Shown: positions 1-15,440, counted from the first letter of the stretch. The stretch: 64,000 nucleotides of DNA from Crotophaga sulcirostris (GCA_013397455.1 VYZB01000146.1:796411-860410); one strand, 5' to 3'. The notes: generated by a model not told the origin, from the letters alone. Made by a program: numbers and translations.

Positions 1-2283
1 AGGCTGGAAAAGCAGAATATTGTTCATTCATTCTGCTGCCGTGTTGTTCATACATTACAGAAGCATCCGTCTGTGTTTTGACAACCTGCCAGTCCATCAC
101 TACACAAGCACAAGACTTGCTGTAGGCAATTTGACCCTTTTCTTCCTTTCCTACGCCCTCTTGCTTAGTCTAAAGAATATGGGCTCTCCAGTAATAGCAT
201 TTGATGTTTTTAAATGCAGGCTACAGTTTAGGATAATTTTGCATGTCGAGAAAGCCCACAGGCACACTCAGTATTTTCTGTGCAACTGCAGTTAGCTCTC
301 TGTTATCAGGAATAATGGCAATTACAGTTTTGTTATTCAGATATTTTTTCAAACTTAAGCTTAAAGTGAGAATGGGTCTAGAACTTCACCTAAAATAGAA
401 ATTTTAAACAGCCTGGGATAAGTAGACCAACTGTGGAGGTTGGCCTTGATTTCTTACTTCCAAGGTTCATGTGGTTTTGGTGATAAAAATAAAACTGTGT
501 CTACAAATATAAGTGTTCATATGCCTTATTTTTTCAACAGGTAGTGGCACCCAAGTAGACAGACAGATCAAGATACCTTTCTGTACCAGGTTCTTCTGTT
601 ACCATTCAACAGTGAGGGTTGGAAATGTGATGGGAGCTACTTGAATTACAAGAATTAAAATAAGGAAGATGTAAAGGGTAATTCACAAACTAATATTTGA
701 AAGGAGAGATGAGAAAAAGATGGAAGGTGTGCTGTTTTATCTTCTGTATAAACTACACAACTACAGTCTGTACCCCCAAGCAACCTCACACAGAACACAG
801 TACAAGAAGAACCGCAAAAATAAGCCCCACAACACAGAGCCTTGCATGCTTTCCTCTCCACCTCCTACCTCTTTTTAGACATTTGGTACATAATTTTCTC
901 TCTGTTTTGCTAACTAAAATGGAAAACAAAACAAACAAACAAAAACCAAACATACAAAAAGAAAAGGGAGAATTGGGTTCTTAACAGTGCATTGCTTTTG
1001 ACAGGCTGGCAATCTTGACTGTTGAAGTTTTTTCCTTCTTAGCAAGATAGTTTTCAGCTAAACTATCAGGTTACTGCACCTTGAAATCCAGAAATCAACC
1101 TGTTAACTAAGAAGGTGTACTGGATTTAGCTGAGGTGAAGATAATTTTCTTCACAGGAGCCTAAACATGTTTTATATGGCTGAGCAAAACAATGTTGATA
1201 ATACACCAACATTTTAGCTATTGCTGTGCAGCCCCGAGGATTTCTCTGTTTCTCACTCTGCCACCCCAGTGAGCAGGCTGGGGGTGGACAAGAGTTTGGG
1301 AAGGGATATAGCTGGGACAGCTGACCACAACTGACCAAAGGGACATTCCAGGTCATCATGATCAGCAGTGAAAAAAGGGGGAGAGAAGTTTCCCAAGGTA
1401 GAGTTTGGCTGGGCATCAGTCTGCTGGTGGCGAGTGCATCGCTTCTTTTCTGGGGTGGAGGCGAGTGGTCCTTTACTTCTTCTCTTGAACTGTCATTATC
1501 TCAAGGCATGAGGGTTTTCCTCTCAATTTTGCCCTTTGATTCTCATCCCCAACCCGCTGGAGGGGCATGAGTAAGTGGTTGGGGGCTTACCTTCCAGCTG
1601 ATGTCAGCCCACCACTGAGGAGCCTGCTATGTGGTAGCTCTGGTCAGGGAAGATTAGAAGTAGGGAGTGTGTACAATTTTATTACTTACTCCTTTCAAAC
1701 ATCCAGAAAACAGCATTTGTTCAGTATTACTGACATACAGTTGCATTTGAAATAGAAATTTAGCTCACTGTTGGGCCTGATTGGAAATTGCCTCTCAAAT
1801 CAACAAACCCTTTCCAAACACATGCTTACCCTGATAATAAATTGCTTCTGCCTTCTCCATGCCAAATACCTCTACACGGTTTTAAGGTAGGATTTATAAG
1901 AGCTTAGTGTCCTCAAAGGTGTTAATATTTAGTCCCACACTCAACACCTGATTAGTAATTCACAAGTCAAGTCAAAGCTCACTCCTACCAGCCTCCATAA
2001 TTCCTTTCTATTACTGCCCACACCATAACAGCAATAAAGCACTTAATGCTGTTTTCAACACAGATAATGTATTGCATCTGAAATAGTCTTTTAAACAACA
2101 AAGGCAACTCATCCCCTGCTCATCCCCTTACGTGAGTTTTCCTCCAAAGTATTTCTATATCCATTACACTAAATGCTGATATCCTCATCCAAGCAAAACT
2201 TACTTTGAAGCCCTAGGAATTTCTCCAGGCATTATTTGAACAGCAAACTATGTGTTAAGCTCAGCACAGTGATGATTTCAGGC

Positions 2284-2299
2284 AAAAAAAAAAAAAAAA
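2284..2299. repeat. Poly(A) tract
   Basis: A run of 16 A inside KIF26B intron 2. No retroposon body is recognisable immediately 5' of it on either strand. Confidence 0.9.
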
Positions 2300-5200
2300 G
2301 GCTCTATTCTGTATTTCAAAGAAAATAACACAGAAAATCCAGCAGGCCTCAATATTAAAATCTGACATAATTACTTGACACCACTGATGACAGAATCAGC
2401 TCAAGTTGAGAGTATCCTAAGCTCCCTGCTGCCTTGCACATTACACATCTTCACTGGAACCAGGTTGTGTCAAACAAAACGTGGAATAATGATTTCCACT
2501 CCTTTGTACTCAATTTGCCCTAGTCCAAATGACCACAGACAACTAAGGACCAAGCTGTGCCTGAGTCTAGACAAACTGTTCTGATTCTCAAATCAAGGGT
2601 TTCTTCAGGCAGACACTGTGCAATGGATTTTAGAAGTCATGCTCCTATGATGACAGACTACAGAATTCAGCTGAAATGTCATGCACTGGATCACACAAAT
2701 GTGAGAATCAGGGAACAGGCCTTGTGCATTAGTGTCACATGAATATCACATATGCCATGTACCTTACTGACACACCAAATGACAAAACAAATGCCACAAT
2801 GCTATGCTACCTCCGAGTACATAGTACCAAGTTGGCAAACTTACGGGGACTCAGCTCAGCACCCCAGTGCTTCATGGGGAAGCCCATCCATTACACACAG
2901 CCCAAAGCAGCAAGATGATGTAATTGCTACAAGAGAAGGGCACTGTACTAATTGTGTAAGCTCCAAGCACTGCAGCAAGGAAAGGGGAAAGCCAGGTAAG
3001 TGATTGTTGGTATTCCAGCATGCTTACAGCATGAGAACCACTTACCTACACCCAGGAACCATTACTGACCTTTGCAGACACATCGGTAAAGAATCAGCCT
3101 GCCAGTTCAAGCCCTTGTAGGATCAGAGCTATAACCACATACACTGACTATTTACTGAAGAACAATCCCCATAAAAAGGCTATCAAGATATAAACAAGGG
3201 TTTGATTGTGTTGCCACTTTTAGCTTATCTGAAAGAAGGGTAACAACCTGTGAGATCGTTTCATGACTTTCTCAAACCAAAGCCTTCTCCCCACCTGTGT
3301 CCACAGAGTAGAGCACTGAGTGCAGGGGAGGGTGAAAGATATAAGACCTAGAATTACAGGCCACTTACCAAAGTTACCTCCTTTTGCCTTTGGGTAGAAA
3401 TGTCCTAAAAGTTAGTGTTCTAATGATCCAGGTGGTGAATAACCCTTCCAGGGTAAAATTTCCCTACAGTCATTAAAAACAGCTGCCTAGAGAAAGAGAA
3501 AAAGGTGTGCAGACGTTTGAGGAAACATTTTCTTTCCCTCCAATATGTTACCTTTTGAAAGTTCAGGGAACTTTGGGGGAAAGTTTGTATCCGTATACTG
3601 GCATTTTCTCTCTCACTTGCTTCTACAATAAAAGCAGAATAAGCAGCTGTGTTTACAGTTTGCAACTTATAATTGATTTTTTTTTATTACCACGTGAATT
3701 ATTCATGATGACGTAATCATCTAATCCATTTACACTATTAAAATTGTGATGATATTACAGTGATAACACTTTAACCACAACACACTGAAGATCTTTAACC
3801 TGAAGATTTCTGTAGAAAACAAAAATACTAAAGTTTCCTGTGGCCCTTGTACAAATAGGTCTTTAGCTTGTGTGAAACTCGGGCATTGGTATTTGCAGAG
3901 AGTTACACAGCAAGTCAGTGAAACTTGCATCTCCACCTCATAGACTCAACCATAAAATCTTTCTAGATGTCTTCTTGCATGCTCCAGAAACATAGGGAGA
4001 CCCAATATCTTGGGTTTTGCAATCTCTTTTCTGGGGCTACGCAGCACTGAGAAGTATTAGAAACGCAACCCTAATCTTTCAGAATAGAAAGCCGACTAAG
4101 TGGATAACCACTAATGTAACATGATTAATCAATACTCTCAAGTCACAAGCAACAGAATAAATTCTCAAAGTGACACCTGAGACTTTCTGCGTAATTTAAA
4201 TATTGTTTAAGAGCAGAGATCGGTCCTTTCTTTTGTGTACACTGTGCACACCATAATATAGGACCGTGCTTTCCACAGATACTTAGCATTTAGCAGGAGA
4301 TGTAAATAATGAAATACAACAGCCAACACGATGGAATCTAAGGTGTGAAAAAGTAAAATACAGCAGGAGACAACTCAACCAGTACTAATGAAGCAAGAAA
4401 AAACACGACATTGTGTACAAACTTTCATAAGCAATTTCAATGAGCTGTATTTTTTCTACTCCTAAGCTGGATATTATAAATGTAACAATCTCATGTAACA
4501 CACTAGATAACATTAAGCTTGGCCTTGAAAATGTAACAACATTGTTAAGGAGTGTCTTTAATTAATGCCCTACTGTGTCTGACAGACAGCAAGTGTTCAT
4601 AGTTCACATCAGTGATCTTCAGCTTTGAACGCTGGGTAGGTGTCAGCAAATACTGATTTTAATGGCAAACACAACTGAAAGGAGAAACATATTATTGGAA
4701 TCAGATGAGCGTGAAACCTCAGATATGCTTAGGCGTTAGGATGCACATAGTGGAAATATGAAGACACATGAGAAAAGATACCAGTTTTGTCAGTTATGCC
4801 ACTTCAAAAAGAAGGTTTCAGAAGAAAGTAGGCGTAAGTCAATAGCCCTGCATGAACGTCATTCAAATTTTAAGTCCAGCATGAGGTCAAGTCCTGGCAT
4901 GAAAAAGCTTCAGTCCTGTGCTGCATTTCACCTGACACATTCTGCCATTGAAAACTTCTCACTTACCCACTTTTAATTAGGGCCAGAAAGCGTGGGGAAA
5001 CAGCCATTAGCCCATGGAAAATCCAGTTACAACCCAAACTTTTCAGGTGAATAGTCAAAGCACAATTTGAAGTGCAACAGCAGAAAGCAACATGGTCTCT
5101 TTGCAACAGTAGGTCTTCCTAATACCACAAAACAATAGTAACTATCAAATACTGTGCATGACTCAGATACAGACTGTTGATGACAAATCACTCCATCAGA

Positions 5201-8200
5201 AGGCTTTTTTATTTAATTCACACTGAAAGATTATAAGTAATAACAAACACTAATCATTATATGTATGCCTTTGAATCACTACATTGGAGAAACTCAGTTG
5301 TGATTGAAGTAATATGCTATCCACTCAAAAGTCAGAGAGAACTCTCCAGTTGACAAACCCTCTAAAGTCTATCCAAAAAACTACTCATCCTCTTTTCCTC
5401 CAGTCAGCATTATCCTCTACACCAAGTTGAGGGCAATTTAAACAAACATGTATCTTGTGCTGTGTTCTATATGGTATATCAGCCAACCTTGTAATTCAAA
5501 TCCATCTGCTACACACTGCACTAAAGAAAAACAGAATGAGGCTAGGAAAACTTATCTTGCCAGATAGAAGCAGAACTGTATGATCAACCTGCTAGAAACA
5601 GTCCTGAATTTAGCTGGTCCTTCTGCTCAAGGAAACTTGCTACTCAGCTAGATCCGTAGCTAAATATCATGCTGGCAGCACAAATATGCTATTAAGTCCA
5701 GTACACGGCAACCTATTAGAGCACACAAAAAGATACTAATAAATACATCAGTCTAAGAAGATAAACAATGATGCATCAGCCTTTGACATCTTGGAATAGA
5801 ACATTATGAACTCGTTACATTTTTCAGTTGGTTCCCCCCTGCCCACAAATTCTTTACTTTCATTAAAAAGATTTGATTGAGAACTCAGTGCATCAGAATA
5901 CCTTGTAGATGCAAAAACCCTGCATGTCTTAACAACGGGCTGTTTGGTTCAATCCGTTCATTCAGAATTTTCACTTGTGAAAAATGTTAAAGCTCCTATA
6001 CCACTAGATTGAGTTAAACAGTACGGGTTCAAGAGCTGCTGTTCTTTTTTCAAAGTACTCATCACATTGAAACGTGGGTCCATCTCTCCTCTTTTGCATG
6101 CCTCTGATCCCTCTTGTAAAGGGCATAAGCAATATCAAAGTGCTGAAAGATTATAAACAGATTTGGACTATGCCACAGGCCAGTCCACTGGAATTAATAA
6201 TGTTTCTCTGCAAGGTTCATAGTTCACAGGAGGCTGGGCAGCTCAGGAGACAGGCAAGTCTCTGGAGAGTTTTTCACACCTCTTACAACAGGCAACCAAG
6301 ACATTTCCAAGTTTTTAAAGTAAAATACAAAGAAACACTGTTTCTAATATATACAGAAAGCCCACTCAGTTGTGTTTATTAGTTATTCTTCAAATGGTTT
6401 GAAGTTCAAACTTTGATTAACTTTCATTATCGTGATTAGGTACTAGAAAACAACTCTGCTCAGATTTTTTGGTATAGGTAAGAATTGCTCCATTGCTTTA
6501 AGATCTGCATAACTTAGAAGTGTTTAGATCTCAAAAACACCAATTGTTACCAGGAAAAAAAAAAAGTTACTCTGTTTCCTTCAAGACCTTTTCATCTACA
6601 GAGCTCATTCTGCAGTCAGGTGTGGTGCACATAGCAGAGACTAGAGAACTGGCTTCATTTGTGCTATTAACACAAGTACAGCAGCTTGCATTTCTCTGTA
6701 TTTTAAGTACTGTTTTATAATGGACTTTCCACTCCACAGTGAAGAACCCCTTTACTCACTGACATCCAAGTCTCAATTAAAAAATATCTGGGAATAGGAG
6801 TTATAGGGGTAGCTGTGCCAGTGGTAACTAGATAGATGTGGTTATTCCCTGCAACTTCTCTGAAAAGAAAACAAAAATACCTGAAATCATTATGGTTATA
6901 GGGAAACATCTTTGCCTCTACTACACATGGCTTTCACACTGCAAACTGAATGGGCATATGTTTCATTAATACTGATGGGCAGCTGGCAAGCAGCGAGGGT
7001 TCTGTCTCGCCACCTTGCTACCAGGCACACACTAATGCCACAGCCTGAACTATAGACCAGCCCTTCAAAAATATGTTGGTATGTGTTACATGGGCAACAT
7101 TCCATTGAAATCCATGAAATCACTTACAGTTGACTGGCTTGTACTGTGACATCTTATTACGTACCTGAGGAGGGAATGGTACTGAAAGCTCTAACAGACA
7201 GTAAAAGATCAAATGAGGGAGGGTAAATTTCCACAGAAGTACAACAAATTTGCCTGATGCTCACAACAACTTCTCTGCAAAGCTACTGAAGACTCCATCA
7301 GTATTTCTCTTCCACACTTAAGATGCTCTGCAGGATCCTTTCCTCTGGAAATGACAGGATTTTAGTTAAATGTTTGCTTTAACTAGAACATATTGCACAG
7401 CTCAAGCTAACGGATATTTATTGTACTTACAGAAAGCTTCTAACTGGTTTGTAGGGTTTTTCTGTGGCAACTGCTACACTTTATCATACTGTTACATGAT
7501 GTGAAAACCAATTTTGTTTCTTGGACACAAATTCTTGCTGTTTAAGCTCCTCTTCTGGCCTGAAGTTATTTAGAGGGAGTTCCTTTTAATCTCATGAAGC
7601 AGTAGAAACCACAGCACTTCAAATGAAATTGTTAATGAACCAGTCATCCTCTCCATCCAAAAGCACTATTTCCCTTATTCGCTCTCAGTTGAAGAATGGG
7701 AGAACAGCAGCAGCCTCAGCGTGTTCCTCTCCTTAGCCATACTATTTCTTTTTGTGAAAGACTATCAACTTGCTTATAACCATTATTCAGTAACTGAACT
7801 TTTTTTTAAAAAGCGAAAAAAAAAAAATAAGTGAAAGAGTATAAAGCTTCAGCAATCACTGCTAATAGATCCCTCTATCCATCTCTGCCTTGAAACCAAG
7901 AGCAAAGCAAACCACTAAACACAGAGTGAGATACTGCTATCATAGCTGGGGCAACGTGGAGCAAGGCACAGGGCAGTTATAAAGAACACCAGGCCAATTA
8001 GGGAAGTTTGAGTGTCAGGCTGTTGAATTCCCTGTCATTTCCTGACACCGGTGCTTTAATTAGGCATTGGATTGATTACTGCCATTTTTCTCTATTGACC
8101 CACCACTGACTCCAACAGGGTTGTATTTTCCCCTGCTGCAATTAGAAGACAAAGTTCCGAGTGTCAGCAAGCACTACACAGGCAACCAGGCTGCTTAAAA

Positions 8201-8342
8201 CTGCACAGCCTTTAAAGAGAATGTGTTTGTGACATTAACACACACTTTCTTTAAAGGATACAGTAGGTTGGAGTTTGTCCTGGTCCAGCAGCAAATTACA
8301 GTTAAGGTTAATTTAAGTTTGCCAGTGTATTTATATACAGTG

Positions 8343-8368
8343 CAAAAACAAAAACAAAAACAAAAAAA
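8343..8368. repeat. (CAAAAA)n microsatellite
   Basis: Four CAAAAA-type units in a row. The short open frames running through it on both strands are by-products of the low-complexity sequence. Confidence 0.9.
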
Positions 8369-8938
8369 GGATGAAAAACACAGAGCAGGACTAGCAATAC
8401 AGAACTTGCATTCCAAAATAAAAGTAAGGTAAGTGAGAAAGGGTGGAAGAGACTGCTATTTGAGCATTTAATTTGTAAAACAGCAGAAACTAGACTGGAC
8501 AAAGTCATTTTGTCTGTAGGTATGTAGATTGCTTTATGGCAATCTGGAGCATTAAGGACACCCACAGAGTTAAAGTAGCAATGCAAAAATGCATTAAAGA
8601 AAGTAAAAATTGAAAGAATGTAACACATAGAAAAACTGTTTACACATTTATTGTTTTACGTTTCATATCTTGGTAGCACTTAAGAGGCAACAGTCAAAAA
8701 ACACCTTTTAAAAAAAAGAAATTCAAGGTCCCTTATGCCATGTACTGTATAGATAGCTTTTTCCCAATGAGAATTTATAGTCTTAGCAGAGAGAGAAAGT
8801 ATCAGGGCAAAGAAACAAAGGTAAAAATAACTTGTAGGTAGCATAGTTTGTTCAAGGCCATATGATTTGTCTTGCTACTGCAAGAAAGAATTCCAGCTTC
8901 CACTATTCACTATGCCATGTTGCTATTTGTCATTAAAA

Positions 8939-9112
8939 CACAGGTCCTGGGAATCAAACTATAAGGCTTCTAGTGACTGTGACAAGTCATTTCACTCCTC
9001 CATACCTTTGATCTCTAGTCATATATTCCCCAGGGCAGAAGAAAGGCTGGAGGATAATTCATTAATACTTGTAAATTATTTGAAGGCATTTTTAGAACTG
9101 AACTAATGTATT
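8939..9112 (+). repeat. MIR-like SINE remnant
   Basis: The order of landmarks fits an old tRNA-derived MIR element read on the plus strand. A body segment reading tgacaagtcatttcactcc is followed about 70 bp later by a tail reading aattcattaatacttgtaaa and then ttatttgaaggcatttttag. These resemble the conserved MIR core and its 3' region. Divergence is high and no target duplication is visible. Established: MIR copies are ancient and found across amniotes. Inference: the family assignment, made by eye. Confidence 0.45.
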
Positions 9113-11737
9113 TATTACTAGAACTAAATCCAGATATTAAAAAGTCTTAGTGCATTTTGAATAATTAAACTGTCTGAACATGGGAAAGTTTCTATTAAGT
9201 ATGATTCTCATTGGTAGAAGTAGGCAGCTCTCAGAGGACATTAAAAACTGATAGCAATGAAACAAAACTGAGATTCCCACCCCCTTCCCTGGCCTTTTCT
9301 CTTCCCATCATTTATGCCTGGCAAACTCCCACAGTGCAGGACAGCAGCCTTCTGAGGAACCAGAATGACACTAGTTGATTCTGCCAGCACACCCAGGTAA
9401 CCAGCCTCTAGAGGATTTGTCCATGAAGAAAATTGGCATCTAGCGCCCATATTCCTCTACCTCATCAGTGTTCCCACCACTGCAGGCACCTCTATCTCCA
9501 CTCAGAGAGGGAAAGTGATTGTCAGGACTCATTTCAACCTTGCCAGTCCATACTTTGTCTCAAGAGATAACTGGAATAAGTGAGCTTTCGGATTTACTCC
9601 TTGGAATGGACAGAGGCAGAGCAAGCTCATAATCACATAAATTCAAAAGCGTGCTTGCTTGGTGACTGGCAACCAGGTCTGAGACTAGTCCCACTATCTC
9701 ATTAAACTTCAACAATTATACATATCAGTTTATTTTTACCCAGAATCTTCTGCAAAGAAACCTGGGGGTTTTTTAAGCTAGTCGGAATAGCTACAATTCC
9801 AAAAAGGACTGAGACACAGTCACTGGGTACCTCGTGCAGAAGTGTTAACAAAAGGGCAGTGGGTGATGCAAGAGGAACAGAGAAATGTTTGCTTTACTCC
9901 TAGGATTCCTTGAACTTGTTGAAATATCTCTAATAGTTAGAAGCAGCCCTGTATTTGTATTAAACACCAAAGTATGATCAGCACTCACTGTCACAAAAAG
10001 ACAGACTTCCTGACTTTCTGTCTAACCCCTGAACCAATGGAACACCATGAGCTTCAGTAGAGAAAAGTTAGCCTGCAGGACCACAAGATCATCTTAAGGT
10101 CTGTGGCTACAGGACAGCTACAACCAAATTAGGTTTTCAAGTACAGTAAAGTGCCCAGGATATAATTTTGAGAAGTACAGTGGTATCCCACAATAAATTC
10201 ACAACCCAGGGAGAATCTGGTATTATCAGGATGTGTTACTTTGTGGCTAATAGGTTGTTTTTTTCAGTAGCGCACATATAATTAAAATGCCAACGGGTTG
10301 AATAAATCTCATGGATCTTCAGCAAAAGTCTGACTTTCACAATATATGTCCATCCATATTTTGAACATAAATTGCTAATCCACTGATACTTTCCATTTAG
10401 CCATTCAGACCTCACAGATTTTAGCCTTGCTGAACACCAGAGGGATAAGGCAGAAACTTTAAGTGACTGCAGATTAAGAAATGATGATGAATTTCTGTTA
10501 TAATTGCAAGCACTCAGTCAAATATGAATTCCCTCTGTTGCAATGCAGATGCAGTGTTTGATTCATTAGATAGAAATTCCTTTTCGCCCATGGGCACAGC
10601 ATGGCAGGGGCGAAGGAGAATACTGAACGCCTAGGGCATGTGTCTCAGAGGAGCTTAACAGCTCTCTGCCTGTGCTGACCAGAAATACAGAAGCAAGAGC
10701 CCCATGCATTTGGTGTCACACTCCCTCCCAAAGGCAAAAAGCCCTGCAGTAGACTGTCACGTCATTTAGGAAAAACAGCTCAAACTGGAAGACCTCCATA
10801 TGTTGTACAGCTCCAAAAAAGAAGCTTTCTACATTGGACTGACTGCTAAGGAGACAGACACCAGGACAGCCCAGCACAAACACCTCAGTCTCAGCAGGGA
10901 TAAATCACATCTTTTCACAGCCTGCACAGGGAGAACACAGATGTGTCTCTAAGATGCATTTATGGTTTTCAAGGACCTTTCCCCTTCTTATTGACTTTCT
11001 TCGATTAGATGCTATTTAATCCACTATTTGTCACTGCAAGTGGTCACTCCTGGCCACACATAAGTAGTGCATGAAACACTATATTTAGACTTACTACTGT
11101 CAATACTATACTTGTCTGTCTTCTTGCATTGCCGTACTAAATTCACTGTCTTCGGATCAATCCTAAGGTTAGGCATTCTGTTAATGAAATTGGCAACTAT
11201 GCCCATTTTTCTACCACCTAACAAAAAAAATATGGGGAATTCTAACAGAAGTGTAATAACTCAGATGGTCATATCTGAAAAGCCTGGCTTATTTTTCCTT
11301 CTAGTTATGAGCAAATTTTTTCATCATGCAGTCACAAACTGGGGGGAAATCGTTTTCCTGTGGCAAATAGTACTGTATTTACAGTGTTTACAAATATTCT
11401 GATGTCAGACAAGCAGTTCTTAATCACTCAGTTGGGTGATGATATTTGGTTCTAGAAAATAAAAATACCTCCAAACTGAAGGAGAACACAGGTGAAACTT
11501 GAACTAATTTACTGAGTAACATTTCATGAATTGATCCCCCTTTTTCTAGTACTGGGCATTTGGGGAGGGGGTTGGTTTTGCCAGGTCAGCTCCCCAGACG
11601 CTCACCACGAGGTCAGACAAGTAACTGCTGGCACAAGAAACTTTGGAGGACAGGACTGCAAAAGCAAGGCAACAGGGGCTCAGAGAGGCTGCATAGCCTC
11701 TTGCCACGGAGATGCTCCTAATTTCACTGCACAAGCC

Positions 11738-11834
11738 CCAGAACAAGCTGATCTAATGCTCAAGTCCACCCTGCTTTGACGAGGAAGCTAGACTAGGTAA
11801 CTTCCAGGAGTCCCTTCCACCTAAGACATCTACT
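11738..11834 (+). mobile_element. Degraded CR1-like 3' end
   Basis: The segment reading gaggaagctagactaggtaa followed by cttccaggagtcccttccac matches the general shape of an old CR1 3' UTR end (tract ending in 'ggactagatgatctccagaggtccc' type sequence). The terminal octamer repeats are gone. It is much more diverged than the CR1 copies on the other side of KIF26B. Only about 60 bp align convincingly. Confidence 0.4.
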
Positions 11835-14800
11835 ATCAAGCCTGGTAGCATTCCAGCCCAGGAGAGCTGCACTGGTCTTCGCTGCACCTTTCCAGTTCCA
11901 CAGAATTGGATCAGTGAGCTTGGTTTGAATTTTCCATCTGTGCTAACATTTGGTAAAAGAATGATTAAAAAGAGGCAACAGGGGTACAAAAACAAACTGT
12001 GGCTTTATTAGCCTTGTGGTTTTTTGTAGGCAGATCTCCCTTTCCTCTCACGCGGCCAATCCAGCAGGCTGCCGTTAGCCCTATAAAGATTTAATTGTGC
12101 CACATTGCCCCAATTCAAACGGCTTGTTCACATTATCACCTCTGATGTTAGTTGAGAGGTGCTCTTTGATAACACCTGGTACCCAGAGTGAGGCCTGCTT
12201 TGACACCCCTATATACACACTACTCACTCCCATTTTGTTCAATGTACAAAACCCTTGCTTAACACATCTGATTTTAGTTACTAATGTGTAAGCAAGCTTG
12301 CTAAAGACAATAATGTAGTCCCAAGGCTCTAACTTCACTTAAAACTATATTTCCATTACTGTCTACCACCAAATAAATGACAATACTAAAGCTTGGCTAA
12401 ACACCACTATAAAATCAAGTCTAACATGCAGAAAAAAAAAATATTACAGCAGTGATTTCAGTTGCAGTTCTTAATTCCTTTAAGACAGGTCTAAGAAGCC
12501 TTGTTGTTTACAGAACCAACCAAAGCCTTTGCTGTTTACTAGAAGTTGTAAAGGATTTGCAGCAACTCTGAAACACAAGGCAACAGATTTTGGAATATCT
12601 TAGCCAATCTGAAAATTGACAATTTCACTGTAAGTTGCTTTCCTTGCTAATCAATAACAAGATTAAGATGAAGGAAAAATGAAGTCTGATCCATTTTGTT
12701 TTACCATTTCCTATAGACCCTGGCTGCCAGGCAACACAGCAAGCCATTTCCTTAGGGTTAGAGTTAATTGCTATAATCACAGAGCCAGCAGCAATCCCAT
12801 CCAGGTGAGTCATTAGTTAGGGAAAAGAAAACTATCAAGAGAGCAGAAAATGGGATAGGGAGGTTAAAACAGCATAGGAAGGTTTTTTAAAGGAAAGAGG
12901 GATACAGTGTGTTTGTTGGTTCCAGGAAGAGAAATAGCAGCACATAAAACAAGCACAGGGCTGTCACCAATTAGCAACTCCATGTTTTGGGTGCTCTAAC
13001 AAGTATCAGACTGCATGACAGGATCCTTCAACAGGCAATGATGAAGGGAAGCACAAACTCCCATACTGCTTCACACAGCACAGGGAGGCCTCTAACAAAT
13101 GCTGGAACACCTACAGATACATTTCACTCTTGTTTTACACCCTGTCATTTCACCGGCGTCACTACAGTTGCCAGAATAAAAACAAAGATGGAGTCTGGTG
13201 CAGGATGTACAGTTTACAATGAACTTAACTATTCTGCAGTTAATTGTACATGCACTGCAATATGTTACCAGTGGATTTTCTACCTTAATTCTCATGCTGG
13301 TCTCCAGCTCACTCACAGCATGCTGCTGGAGGTCTGACATAAAAACAGTATTAGAGCATGCAGGTTGCCACAGATGGTTCAAATTAAAAGCAGCCTAACA
13401 AGCCATTCCACAGACAAAAAGGCAGCATATCCAGCACTGCCCACAGTGAGAATGGTGCCTGCAAACATGCCTACCTCAAGAGCCTCTGCAGAACTGATGG
13501 CCAGCCTCAGAATCCACAACCACTTGGCTGACATCCAGGAACAAGAGCTACAGGACAGGACCCTCACGGCATCCACCAAGGAAAGAAAGCATGTGTCTGC
13601 AGTCCAGTCGTCCTGTAACAGTGGGGTCAGCTTTCTATAAAGTTACTCTCCTCTGCACTTGGTGCACCCAGCATCAAGAAGCGCTTCAAAAGACCCTCTG
13701 CTACCTACAGGGCTATGCAACAGCATTGTTAAGCATAGCAATGCATAGTGGTCTCTGGTAGACAACAGAAGAAACACAAAGATAAACAGCAGCTGAGAGA
13801 CTCTGAGGTACTTGGCCAAAACATCCACAAAAGTAGAGGCTGTTAGAGCAGCAGCATATGCTCAAACATTTATGGACGCTGAAAACTTTCAATGTTAGCT
13901 TAAAAGTTCCTATTCACGTAACAGCCAGCAGGAAAGTAGGCGTTAAGGGATTTACCCATGATAGCAAATGTTATTATTTCTTGCTATTAGTATGTTTTTT
14001 CTGAAGTATGAAGCTTTCTCAGAAGGGACATTAATCCTCAAGATGACTCTGTAGAATTGCAGTAAAGCATTATCCTGGTTTCCCATTCACCTGGCAAAAC
14101 AGCAAACAGTAGTTTAGAGTGTGCTCTTTGCTTACTGTTCTCAAGGTCTCAACCTAAGGCTCATGAGGATTACAGACAAGACCTAAATGAACATTTGGAA
14201 TACTAATTATGATGCTTATGTTTGGATCAGAAAAGAAAGAATCAGAAAAAAGATACAGATGCTTTTCTTTGCTTGACAAGTGTCATGACAAAAGCAGTTA
14301 AAGCAATACAAACCTCAACAAAGAGGAAGAGAATTAAAAACTGAAAACTGGTATTTCTGCAGTTTAAATCTCATGAATAGTGACAGTAACAAATACTGTC
14401 TAGAGATAGGAAACAGAGGGAACGCATTTGGGATATCGTGTAAGCCATACAAATTGTTACTTATAAATTCTAGACATATTCTCAATACAAAATTTTTGAA
14501 AAGTACAAGAATGCCTCCATAAACATTTACTTCTCCACTGTCAAGAAAAACACTGAACAATCTATTCCAATTAATGTTCTAACTAATGAAATGACAAAGG
14601 CCGCCCTTCTGTTCTTTCAGATGCAGTTTAATAGCATTTATATGTTGTCAAGCCTTGCATCATCCATTTGATCTCTGGAAAGGCACAGAGGCAGACAGAA
14701 TACAAAACAAACATTAACAAATACCACATGAATACAGAATGCCTAACAGCATGCCATTCACAACAGCAGACAGCCAAGGACAATTAAATTATTCATAGAT

Positions 14801-15440
14801 ATGAACTGTCCAAGGTAGGAGAAAAAAAAAAGAATTAGTAAACACTCTCTTGAAAAATCACAAAAAAACCACACTCAGCCTCATTAGCAAATTTCTATAT
14901 TTTATTTTTTTTTGTTAAACCAACAACCAGCTTCTGGTACCAATCAGAGAATCAGAAGTCAAGGTCTTTCTAAAGACTTTTTGTCATAACTGGGTAATTA
15001 GTTACCATATATTCAACTGCCATATTCCAATCTCTTTAAGGCTGACAGCTTTGAAATGCAAACCACAACTCCCCTCTTTTTGCTTCACAGAGGAGCCAAT
15101 GCTGAGCCAGCACACAAGAGCTGCTGCAGAATGAGATGGGCAACATTAGCAAGAAAGGAAAACGCCCATTAGTCAAAAACACAAACTAATTAGTTCACCA
15201 AGTTGCTCCATCTTCTCTCCTCAGCTGTAAAAACAGAAGTAGTAAACATTTGACTGAGATAAGAGCTATGCATGTACTCCAGTAATGGGCACACTGATGT
15301 GAGTATTCGCAACTGTGTGAAGTCCTGTGACTTCCATGAGTGTTAGAAACCACTTGAACTCTACACCTCTAGGAGCATCTTCCTCTTCCACTGAGCAATT
15401 AAAAAAGCTCTTTTCCTATGGAAATTTCAGGGAGCAGGGA

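Noticed and set aside
12987..13640. Cluster of overlapping open frames of 90-116 codons
   Set aside because: Frames on both strands are equally open, none is recognisable, and no good splice sites bound them.
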